Positions 18,873 to 26,522 of a stretch of 64,000 bases of DNA are shown here, piece by piece. This DNA is from Bacteroidales bacterium (lineage in GTDB: Bacteria; Bacteroidota; Bacteroidia; Bacteroidales; G3-4614). Position numbers and translations under genes: made by a program. The first letter of the stretch is position 1. The number at the start of each line of letters is the position of its first letter. Location: positions 161,178 through 225,177 of the forward strand of contig JAFXDI010000001.1 in NCBI GenBank assembly GCA_017521245.1, given 5' to 3'. A model generated the notes under the pieces. The model saw nothing but the letters and a program-made list of their open reading frames with translations. It ran no database searches and was not told where the DNA came from.

Positions 18873-18910
18873 AAAGCAACCATATCAGAAAGTAATAAAA
18901 ACAAAATATC

Positions 18911-20110
18911 ATGAGCAAAAGTAAAAAAATCATCATCTCAGTATTACTACTTGTTATAGTAGCAGTTATATGGTGGATATTCTCATCACGCGAAGAGAAG
19001 AGTAAAGTAGAGTTCCTCACAACAAAAGTAGTTGTAGGTGAGATAGGAAGTTCGGTAACGGCAACAGGAACAATCGAACCAGTTATCGAGGTTGAAGTAG
19101 GAACGCAAGTATCAGGAATAATTGACCGCATATATGTCGATTATAACTCGGTAGTAAAAAAAGGGCAGTTGATAGCCGAAATGGATAAAGTAACCCTACA
19201 AAGCGAATTATTATCAACACAAGCACAATATGACGGAAATAAAGCAGAGTATGAGTACCAACAAAAACTCTATGACAGAAATAAAATATTACACGAAAAA
19301 GAGTTGATAAGCGAAACCGATTACGAGCAGAGTGCCTACAACTATCAACGAGCAAAAAGTGCATACGAACAAAGTTCCGCAGCACTAGCAAAAGCAGAGC
19401 GAAACCTATCTTATGCTACAATCACTTCGCCAATCGATGGAGTAGTAACAAGTCGAAGTGTGGAGGAGGGGCAAACAGTAGCATCAGGATTTGAAACTCC
19501 AACACTATTCACAATTGCGGCAGACCTAACAAAAATGGAGGTAGTAGCCGATGTAGATGAGGCAGACATTGCTAACGTAAAAGAGGGCGATTATGTAGTA
19601 TTTCGTGTAGATGCATATCCAAATGATGAGTTTATCGGAGAGGTACGACAAGTACGATTAGGAAGTACAATATCCGACAAATCAGTAACCACTTCAACCA
19701 ATACCGTAGTAACATATGAGGTTGTAATTTCGGCAGAGAACCCTGACTTAAAACTCAAACCCCGTTTAACAGCAAACGCCTCAATATATACATTCTTCAA
19801 AGACAATGTAATAATAGTACCCTCAAAGGCACTACATTTTACGCCAAATGCCGAGTTAGCAGTAGGATATACAATAGAAGATTGTGAAGCACCAGACAAA
19901 GTGTGGATATTAAAAGATAAAAAGTTCACAGCAGTACCAGTTCAAGTAGGACTAACAGACGGAATAAACACCGAGATCGTAGCAGGATTGAGCGAAGGCG
20001 ATGAGGTAGTATCCGATATGGTATTTACTGAATTAGCACCTGCTGCAGGGGCATCACAAGAGCGAAGTCCCTTTATGCCACAACATCCGGGAAGTAAAAA
20101 GAAAAAATAA
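18911..20110 (+). CDS. MacA-like periplasmic adaptor subunit (HlyD family)
   Basis: 399 residues. An N-terminal membrane anchor (about 5-24, IIISVLLLVIVAVIWWIF) is followed by a split biotinyl/lipoyl-like domain (GTIEPVIEVEVGTQVSGIIDRIYVDYNSVVKKGQLIAEMD, here about 55-95) and then an alpha hairpin (about 98-165). The second half of the lipoyl domain reads ATITSPIDGVVTSRSVEEGQTV. Beta-barrel and membrane-proximal domains complete the MacA layout. It links the inner-membrane MacB-type complex to TolC. The C-terminal residues are Lys-rich (GSKKKK). The ATPase gene lies 14 bp downstream. Confidence 0.93.
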   Translation: MSKSKKIIISVLLLVIVAVIWWIFSSREEKSKVEFLTTKVVVGEIGSSVTATGTIEPVIEVEVGTQVSGIIDRIYVDYNSVVKKGQLIAEMDKVTLQSELLSTQAQYDGNKAEYEYQQKLYDRNKILHEKELISETDYEQSAYNYQRAKSAYEQSSAALAKAERNLSYATITSPIDGVVTSRSVEEGQTVASGFETPTLFTIAADLTKMEVVADVDEADIANVKEGDYVVFRVDAYPNDEFIGEVRQVRLGSTISDKSVTTSTNTVVTYEVVISAENPDLKLKPRLTANASIYTFFKDNVIIVPSKALHFTPNAELAVGYTIEDCEAPDKVWILKDKKFTAVPVQVGLTDGINTEIVAGLSEGDEVVSDMVFTELAPAAGASQERSPFMPQHPGSKKKK

Positions 20111-20124
20111 ACAAACACTTCAAT

Positions 20125-20868
20125 ATGAGAAAAGTAATAGAACTCGACAATATACGTCGCGACTTTCAAGTAGGCGAAGAGGTGGTACACGCATTACGAG
20201 GAGTATCCTTTTCGATAAACGAAGGCGAATTTGTAACCATAATGGGAACATCGGGTTCAGGAAAGAGTACATTGCTCAACACATTAGGATGCTTAGATAC
20301 TCCCACCAAAGGAGAATATTATCTCGATGGGATATCTGTCCGAACAATGAGTAAAAGCCAACGAGCAGTTTTGCGAAACCGAAAAATAGGATTTGTATTC
20401 CAGAACTATAACCTATTACCCAAAACAACAGCAGTTGAAAATGTTGAGTTACCACTAATGTATAACACATCGGTATCGGCAAAAGAGCGACGTAAAAGAG
20501 CCATTGATGCCCTTGTTGCGGTGGGGCTTGGCGACAGATTGGAACATAAATCAAACCAAATGTCGGGAGGACAAATGCAACGCGTTGCAATAGCACGAGC
20601 ATTAGTAAACAACCCGGCCGTTATATTGGCAGATGAGGCAACAGGAAACCTCGACACACGCACCTCATTTGAAGTATTGGTATTGTTTCAGAAACTACAT
20701 AGCGAGGGGCGAACAATAATATTTGTAACCCATAACCCCGACATCGCACGATACAGTAGTAGAAACATCCGATTACGTGATGGAAAAGTGATAGAAGATA
20801 CCATAAATACAAATATACAATCAGCAGCAGAAGTTCTAAAAGCACTGCCTAAAAATGATGAAGAGTAA
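20125..20868 (+). CDS. MacB-type ABC transporter ATP-binding protein
   Basis: 247 residues, a single ABC domain of the MacB/LolD group. Walker A is GTSGSGKST (41-49), the Q-loop is [10 protein letters not shown], the signature is [15 protein letters not shown] (about 145) and Walker B is [11 protein letters not shown] (about 167). In E. coli the MacB ATPase is fused to its permease; here they are two genes joined by TAATG, where the stop and start share one base, so translation is coupled. The complex is of the mechanotransmission type, driving the MacA-TolC conduit rather than pumping through the membrane. The substrate (macrolide, lipid, peptide or siderophore) is unknown. Confidence 0.93.
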   Translation: MRKVIELDNIRRDFQVGEEVVHALRGVSFSINEGEFVTIMGTSGSGKSTLLNTLGCLDTPTKGEYYLDGISVRTMSKSQRAVLRNRKIGFVFQNYNLLPKTTAVENVELPLMYNTSVSAKERRKRAIDALVAVGLGDRLEHKSNQMSGGQMQRVAIARALVNNPAVILADEATGNLDTRTSFEVLVLFQKLHSEGRTIIFVTHNPDIARYSSRNIRLRDGKVIEDTINTNIQSAAEVLKALPKNDEE

Positions 20869-22088
20869 TGAATATAACTAATCTCTTTAAAATAGCATTA
20901 CGAGCATTAGCAAATAACAAGATGCGAGCATTCCTTACCATGTTAGGAATAATAATAGGAGTAGCATCAGTTATTGCCATGTTGGCGATAGGACAAGGAT
21001 CAAAGATAAGCATCCAGAATCAAATCTCCGATATGGGAGCAAATATGATAATGATACATCCCGGAGCAGACAGACGTGGAGGAGTACGTCAAGATCCATC
21101 AGCAATGCAAACCCTCAAATTAGAAAATTTTGAGGCAATACGTCAACACTCAAAGTTGGTGTCAGCAGTAAGTCCCAACGTAACCTCATCGGGGCAACTA
21201 ATAGCAGGAGCAAATAACTATCCCTCACAAGTAACAGGCGTAAATGGCGACTATCTCCACATCCGTCAATTAAAGGTAAAAGAGGGAATAATGTTCTCCG
21301 AAAACGACATCAAAACATCAGCAAAAGTATGTGTAATCGGAAAAACCATAGTAGACAACCTCTTCCCTGATGGCTCATCACCAATAGGCAAAGTAATCCG
21401 ATTCAATCAAGTACCCTTCAAAGTAATAGGAGTGTTACAACCAAAAGGATACAATGCAATGGGCTTTGACCAAGACGCAATAGTATTAGCACCCTATACC
21501 ACCGTTATGAAACGTCTGTTGGCGCAAACCTATTTAAACTCAATATTTGCATCAGCAGTAGAGGAGAAGTATTCGCCAATGGCAGTAGAGGAGATATCAC
21601 AAATACTACGTAGGGAACACAATCTGCAAGAGTGGCAAGAAGATGACTTTACCATTCGAACACAAGAAGAGATAAGTTCAATGCTCAATACCACCACAAC
21701 CCTGATGACAACCCTGCTTGCCTGTATAGCAGGAATATCTCTTATTGTAGGAGGTATAGGAATTATGAACATTATGTATGTATCTGTAACCGAGAGAACA
21801 AAGGAGATAGGATTACGAATGTCGGTGGGAGCAAGAGGAGTAGATATACTCTCTCAGTTCTTAATAGAAGCAATATTAATAAGCATAACAGGAGGAATAA
21901 TAGGAGTATTGTTTGGATGCGGAATATCATTACTGATAAAATATGTAGCAAATTGGCCTGTTTTCATACAACCCTGGAGCGTATTATTATCATTTGCAGT
22001 ATGTACGGTAACAGGAATATTCTTTGGATGGTATCCAGCCAAGAAAGCCGCAAACCTTGATCCAATTGAAGCAATCCGATATGAGTAA
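20868..22088 (+). CDS. MacB-type ABC transporter permease (FtsX family)
   Basis: 406 residues. The first membrane helix (about 21-43, FLTMLGIIIGVASVIAMLAIG) is followed by a large periplasmic MacB core domain (about 45-275). Three C-terminal helices then form the FtsX domain (about 280-400, with ERTKEIGLRMSVGA after the second helix and PAKKAANLDPIEAIRYE at the end). This is the usual four-helix MacB permease without its ATPase part. It is the last gene of the operon. A long AT-rich inverted repeat (22117-22157) lies downstream but lacks a T-run. Confidence 0.93.
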   Translation: MNITNLFKIALRALANNKMRAFLTMLGIIIGVASVIAMLAIGQGSKISIQNQISDMGANMIMIHPGADRRGGVRQDPSAMQTLKLENFEAIRQHSKLVSAVSPNVTSSGQLIAGANNYPSQVTGVNGDYLHIRQLKVKEGIMFSENDIKTSAKVCVIGKTIVDNLFPDGSSPIGKVIRFNQVPFKVIGVLQPKGYNAMGFDQDAIVLAPYTTVMKRLLAQTYLNSIFASAVEEKYSPMAVEEISQILRREHNLQEWQEDDFTIRTQEEISSMLNTTTTLMTTLLACIAGISLIVGGIGIMNIMYVSVTERTKEIGLRMSVGARGVDILSQFLIEAILISITGGIIGVLFGCGISLLIKYVANWPVFIQPWSVLLSFAVCTVTGIFFGWYPAKKAANLDPIEAIRYE

Positions 22089-22102
22089 TTAGAAATTAGT
22101 TT

Positions 22103-22157
22103 GTGGTTTCACCATAATTAGGAATTAGGAATTAACAAAGCATTTCTAATTCCTAAT
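22103..22157. repeat. Gene-end hairpin elements
   Basis: GTGGT-TTC-ACCAT (22103-22115) forms a small hairpin in the same ATTAGTT...AATTA flanks as those at 2774-2816. A 12-bp inverted repeat (ATTAGGAATTAG 22117-22128, CTAATTCCTAAT 22146-22157) follows. It may end transcription of the converging operons, though no T-run is present. Confidence 0.5.
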
Positions 22158-22160
22158 AAA

Positions 22161-22174
22161 ACAACTAACAACTC
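22161..22174 (-). repeat. AGTTGTTAGTTGTT repeat containing the stop of the 73-residue gene
   Basis: On the minus strand the last two sense codons and the stop (AGT TGT TAG, 22173-22165) lie inside the AGTTGTT heptamer repeat, so the repeat sets the C-terminus of the protein. Confidence 0.7.
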
Positions 22175-22386
22175 TGCTTTACATACATATCGTAAAACCA
22201 GCCAATAACATTATCACCAATCTCATCGGCAACGTTCAACTCCATCATCAATCTACCAGCCTTATTTACAATGCTGAAAATAGCATTATACTCCTCATCG
22301 TTAGCACTATCGGGAGTAAGAGTTCTATTAATAAGAGCCTTAAGTACTCTATCCTCAAGTTCAGTAAGTTCAATTTTGTAATCCAT
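22165..22386 (-). CDS. Small acidic protein of unknown function
   Basis: 73 residues with no signal peptide or membrane helix; predicted mostly helical and acidic (MDYKIELTELEDRVLKALIN...). I do not recognise a family. Its ATG lies one base after the stop of the upstream DD-peptidase gene (22388), so the two are co-transcribed and probably translationally coupled. The C-terminal Ser-Cys comes from the heptamer repeat that also supplies the stop codon, so the end may have been altered by repeat insertion. It could be a small regulatory partner, but nothing in the sequence says so. Confidence 0.65.
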   Translation of the reverse strand: MDYKIELTELEDRVLKALINRTLTPDSANDEEYNAIFSIVNKAGRLMMELNVADEIGDNVIGWFYDMYVKQSC

Positions 22387-22387
22387 A

Positions 22388-23761
22388 TCAATTATTATTA
22401 ATTAAATCCTCAATAAGTTCACCAATCTCGTTTTGAATATCTTTGCGACTACCCTTAAAGTTGTTTACCATAATAACAATAGAGTATAAACTGTTGCCAT
22501 CATCGTAATATCCGGCATAACATTGTACGCCCTGCATACTTCCTGTTTTAAGAGAAAGATACTTAGCAATGGGCGACTCCTTCATAAAGTTCCTTACAGT
22601 ACCCTCAGCCCCCACTTTGGGTAACGACATTCTAAAGCCATCGTTATATGCAACAGAACATAGAATCTTTGATAAACAATTAGGAGATATTCTATTTTTG
22701 GGAGAAAGCCCACTACCATCATACAGTGAGCAACCACGCATATCGATACCCATATCACACCAATAACGCATAATGCAGTTAATACCTCCATTAGTAGTAG
22801 CATCGCCACCTCTCACCAAACCGCACCATTTCAATAAAGTCTCAGCATAAAGATTATTGCTTTTGTGATTAGTAATTCTTACAATTTCTTGTAATATAGG
22901 AGAGTATATAACGCCTAATGCAATATTCCTATTGTTCAGAGAGATAGGTTTATTGTTCTCAATCCATTTACCTCTCGAAATAAGATAATTACGAAACTCC
23001 CTTTCAAAAACAACAGAAGGAGAGGGGATAGATCCCTTAAGTAAATACTCTTTCCTGTTACAAGGTATTCTTCCGTTCAATACTCTTATATTACAAAAAT
23101 CCATACCAGTAATATAAGCACTATCCTTACCTTGGCCCTTAACCTCTAAGCGGTTAATAAATTCAAGTTCTGGCATCTGAGGAACACACCTCACAATATA
23201 GGCATTACTACCCTCACTACCACTGTTTATAAATAGAGAATATAAGTTGTCAATAAAATTAAAGCCATAACTCTCAGCCGCAAAGTAGTTACCCAAATCC
23301 TCCGCTAACCATGCACCACGTTCACCATTATAGGGGAATAGAGAGGCATCACAAACAATCTTGCCACAAAAACTTTTAATACCATTACGTTCAAGTATTG
23401 CAACAATATCCCCGAACACCCTCTCTTTTGAACTATCAATATAAGAAGAACCCAATGTAGGATCGCCACACCCCCTAATGATAAGTTTACCATACAACGT
23501 ACCATTAATTATATTACCATTATAATCAATAGCCGTCTCAAACCTCTTTTGAGCAGGAATAACATTCAAAACAGTAGCAGTAGTAACAAGTTTAGTAACC
23601 GAAGCAGGAACAAGAGCCATATCTCCATTCCTTTCAGCAATAACCCTATTATTTTTAACGTCTACAATAGAGTAGCCAACTAAGGAGTTATCAAGTGAGT
23701 TCTGTGCCAATGTCGCAAAACAAAATGCAAAAAGAACAAAATATATAATTAAATGTTTCAT
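22388..23761 (-). CDS. dacB: D-alanyl-D-alanine carboxypeptidase/endopeptidase, PBP4 (peptidase S13)
   Basis: 457 residues from the ATG at 23761 (MKHLIIYFVLFAFCFATLAQ signal peptide); a TTG nine bases upstream is less likely. The three penicillin-binding motifs are visible: SVTKL (SxxK, about 56), SNN (SxN, in KSNNLYAETL, about 305) and KTG (in LKTGSMQGV, about 410). The large insert between SxxK and SxN is typical of PBP4/S13. The enzyme trims D-Ala or cuts 4-3 crosslinks in periplasmic peptidoglycan. A minus-strand -7 box TACCTTTG lies at 23788-23781. It is followed in the operon by a 73-residue unknown protein. Confidence 0.92.
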   Translation of the reverse strand: MKHLIIYFVLFAFCFATLAQNSLDNSLVGYSIVDVKNNRVIAERNGDMALVPASVTKLVTTATVLNVIPAQKRFETAIDYNGNIINGTLYGKLIIRGCGDPTLGSSYIDSSKERVFGDIVAILERNGIKSFCGKIVCDASLFPYNGERGAWLAEDLGNYFAAESYGFNFIDNLYSLFINSGSEGSNAYIVRCVPQMPELEFINRLEVKGQGKDSAYITGMDFCNIRVLNGRIPCNRKEYLLKGSIPSPSVVFEREFRNYLISRGKWIENNKPISLNNRNIALGVIYSPILQEIVRITNHKSNNLYAETLLKWCGLVRGGDATTNGGINCIMRYWCDMGIDMRGCSLYDGSGLSPKNRISPNCLSKILCSVAYNDGFRMSLPKVGAEGTVRNFMKESPIAKYLSLKTGSMQGVQCYAGYYDDGNSLYSIVIMVNNFKGSRKDIQNEIGELIEDLINNN

Positions 23762-23780
23762 AAAAATCAACCTTAAAATA

Positions 23781-23788
23781 CAAAGGTA
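23781..23788 (-). promoter_or_regulatory. -7 box of dacB
   Basis: TACCTTTG on the minus strand, about 20 bp upstream of the ATG at 23761. No TTTG at -33 was found. Confidence 0.5.
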
Positions 23789-23850
23789 GTTATTTATATT
23801 TTAAAAAATGAAATTAAAAAACTACCTTCGCAAAATAAAAGAAAAATATT

Positions 23851-24945
23851 ATGGAAGAGAGACGTCCTTACACATTCGACAGAGTAGTCAGAATAGTTAT
23901 AATAATAGCATCTATCGTAGGAGTATTCTATCTAATAGATATCCTAAAAGGAGTGTTGTTGCCATTCCTGATTGCATGGTTAATGGCATACCTAACACAT
24001 CCGTTAGTAAATTTCTTTCAAGTAAAGTGTAAACTAAAAAACAGAGTATTGTCCATAGCAGTAACCCTGCTATCCTTACTCTTGGCAGTAGTAGTAATCT
24101 TAACTGCGATTTTCCCCTTAATAATTGAGGAGGTAAATATGACAAAAGATTTAATTGTCAACTATGCCCATTCAATAAAAACAATAACAATACTTCCCGA
24201 ATCGTGGCGAGACTATATTGTATCGCAAATTAATTGGGAGAACATATCACAAATAGCAACATTTGAGAATCTCAAATCGGTATTAAGCGGACTATTTTCG
24301 GGAGGAATATCAATATTATCAGGAACAACCTCATTGATAATGACGCTATTCGGACTATTTATAATTGTCCTATACCTAATATTTATACTATTAGACTATA
24401 AAGAGATACAAGAAGGATTTCGCTCAATGATACCCGAGAAATATAAAGCAACAGCAATATCAATAATTGATGATATAGAGACAAGTATGAATACCTATTT
24501 CAGAGGACAAGCAACAGTTGCCTTCTGTGTAGGAATACTCTTTGCAATAGGATTTTCAATCGTAGGATTACCTCTTGCAATACTTTTAGGTCTATTCATA
24601 GGAATGCTCAACATAGTACCCTATTTGCAGACAATAGGATTTGTACCTGCCATAATACTGACAATGTTACAATCAGCACAAACAGGCGAACCATTCTGGT
24701 GGTTGTTTATGTGGGTATTAGTAGTATTTATAGTGGTACAAGTAATACAAGATATGTTCCTCGTCCCTAAGATAATGGGTAAAGCGGTAGGACTAAACCC
24801 GGCTATTATATTACTCTCACTTTCAATTTGGGGAGCACTATTAGGTTTTGTAGGATTGATAATAGCACTACCTTTAACCTCCCTTTGCATATCATACTAT
24901 CGCCGCTACGTACTTAAAAAAGAGGATAAAAAAACCGATAAATGA
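23851..24945 (+). CDS. AI-2E family transporter (PerM/YdiK-like)
   Basis: A 364-residue inner-membrane protein with seven or eight hydrophobic helices. Two helices are near the N-terminus (about 11-35 and 37-52), then one at 66-90, a soluble stretch, and paired helices after residue 155. The family motif region is DIETSMNTYFRGQATVAFCVGILF (here 210-233), followed by GLPLAILLGLFIGMLNIVPYLQ. The name comes from an AI-2 export proposal for TqsA, but most members have unknown roles or act as Na+/H+ antiporters. The stop overlaps the start of the sulfatase gene by four bases (ATGA), so the two are translationally coupled. Confidence 0.88.
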   Translation: MEERRPYTFDRVVRIVIIIASIVGVFYLIDILKGVLLPFLIAWLMAYLTHPLVNFFQVKCKLKNRVLSIAVTLLSLLLAVVVILTAIFPLIIEEVNMTKDLIVNYAHSIKTITILPESWRDYIVSQINWENISQIATFENLKSVLSGLFSGGISILSGTTSLIMTLFGLFIIVLYLIFILLDYKEIQEGFRSMIPEKYKATAISIIDDIETSMNTYFRGQATVAFCVGILFAIGFSIVGLPLAILLGLFIGMLNIVPYLQTIGFVPAIILTMLQSAQTGEPFWWLFMWVLVVFIVVQVIQDMFLVPKIMGKAVGLNPAIILLSLSIWGALLGFVGLIIALPLTSLCISYYRRYVLKKEDKKTDK

Positions 24946-26477
24946 AGTTTACAAAAGGAATAGGAACTATAACCTTTTTATCACTTCTATGTGGAACTGT
25001 AGAAGCAGAAGAGACACAACCAAATATCATTCTATTTTTAGTAGATGATATGGGTTGGCAAGATACATCATTACCATTCTATTCTCACACAACACCTTTA
25101 AATGAACGTTATCATACGCCAAATATGGAACGTTTGGCTGAGATGGGGACTAAATTTACACAAGCCTATGCTTCAAGTGTCAGTTCACCTTCGCGATGTT
25201 CACTTCTTACAGGAGTAAATGCCTCTCGTCACCGAGTTACAAATTGGACACACAAAAAAGATACCCCAACAGATGAAGAGCATCCACAATTAAATATGCC
25301 CCAATGGAACATAAACGGAATACAGCCCCAATCTGGTATTGCCAATAGTTTTCCCGCAACATCATTTGTACAACTTCTGTCTCAAAACGGATACTCTACC
25401 ATACATTGTGGTAAGGCACATTTTGGGGCAACAGATACACCCTCAGCAAATCCACAAAATTATGGCTTTGATATTAACATTGCAGGACATGCAGCAGGAG
25501 GGCTGGCATCGTATTTAGGACAAGAGAGATTTGGTCATAATGTCAATGGAGAGCCAATAAGTGGTTTTGCAATACCCGGGATGGAAGAGTATTGGGATAA
25601 AGATATATTCATAACCGAAGCCCTAACCCAAGAGGCGCTAAAAGCTTTAGATAAAGTTATTGAGAAGGATAATCCATTTTTCCTATATATGTCGCACTAT
25701 GCCGTACATATTCCACTACAAGCCGATAATCGTTTTTTAGATAAATATCTGCAACAAGGATTAACCTACTCCGAAGCAGCGTATGCAACAATGGTCGAAG
25801 GAGTAGATAAAAGTTTAGGGGATATAATGAACTATCTTACAGAGAAAGGAGAGATAGAAAATACAATAATATTGTTTATGTCTGATAATGGAGGATATTC
25901 TCTACAAGGTAGAACACCTCCATTACACACCCATAATCAACCATTACGATCAGGTAAGGGGTCGGCATATGAGGGAGGAATAAGAGAGCCAATGATTCTC
26001 TATTGGAATGGAGTAACCAAACCCAACACCACCATTGAAGAGAGCGTAATAATAGAAGATTTCTTCCCCTCTATATTAGAGATGGCAAATATAGAGGATT
26101 ATAATACCATACAAAATATAGATGGTATAAGTTTTATACCATTGTTAAAAGATAAGAGAATAAAAAACAAAAAACGCTCCCTTATATGGAATATGCCCAA
26201 CAATTGGATTTCGGGCAATAATAGAGAAGCAGGAGTTGGCCCCACTTGTACAATCCGAAGAGGAGACTACAAACTTATATATTGGTATGAGGATGGCAGA
26301 AAAGAGTTATATAATATACATACCGATATAGGAGAAACTAAAAATTTGGTCAAAACTCATCCTTTAAAAACAAAGATATTAAGCAAATATCTGTCAAAAG
26401 AGCTCCAAAAATACAATGCACAACGTCCCTCATTCAAGAATACTGGAGAACTTTGTCCTTGGCCAGATGAAAAGTAG
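24942..26477 (+). CDS. Sulfatase, Ser-type (arylsulfatase family)
   Basis: 511 residues with a signal peptide (about 1-22). The S1 sulfatase layout is clear: metal-binding NIILFLVDDMGWQD (Asp35, Asp36), the maturation motif S81-S-P-S-R85-C-S-L-L-T-G91, GYSTIHCGKAHFG, and MSDNGG with its Asp and Asn metal ligands. The formylglycine precursor is Ser81, not Cys, so maturation needs an anaerobic (radical SAM) maturase; none is in the window. It hydrolyses sulfate esters, perhaps on host glycans such as mucin or glycosaminoglycans, in the periplasm. It overlaps the upstream permease gene by ATGA. The substrate cannot be told from sequence alone. Confidence 0.92.
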   Translation: MKFTKGIGTITFLSLLCGTVEAEETQPNIILFLVDDMGWQDTSLPFYSHTTPLNERYHTPNMERLAEMGTKFTQAYASSVSSPSRCSLLTGVNASRHRVTNWTHKKDTPTDEEHPQLNMPQWNINGIQPQSGIANSFPATSFVQLLSQNGYSTIHCGKAHFGATDTPSANPQNYGFDINIAGHAAGGLASYLGQERFGHNVNGEPISGFAIPGMEEYWDKDIFITEALTQEALKALDKVIEKDNPFFLYMSHYAVHIPLQADNRFLDKYLQQGLTYSEAAYATMVEGVDKSLGDIMNYLTEKGEIENTIILFMSDNGGYSLQGRTPPLHTHNQPLRSGKGSAYEGGIREPMILYWNGVTKPNTTIEESVIIEDFFPSILEMANIEDYNTIQNIDGISFIPLLKDKRIKNKKRSLIWNMPNNWISGNNREAGVGPTCTIRRGDYKLIYWYEDGRKELYNIHTDIGETKNLVKTHPLKTKILSKYLSKELQKYNAQRPSFKNTGELCPWPDEK

Positions 26478-26522
26478 AATATCAATACAACAAGCGAATG
26501 TTTCTCATTTAATAACTGAATA

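Noticed and set aside
23762-23770. Earlier TTG start for the DD-peptidase gene
   Set aside because: The ATG at 23761 begins a clean signal peptide. TTG would only add Met-Ile-Phe.
23808-24032. Plus-strand frame overlapping the start of the AI-2E family gene
   Set aside because: It is out of frame with the clear permease gene at 23851 and has no family resemblance.
23851-24945. Quorum-sensing role from the AI-2E family name
   Set aside because: The name rests on one proposed exporter. No luxS or other signalling gene is in the window.
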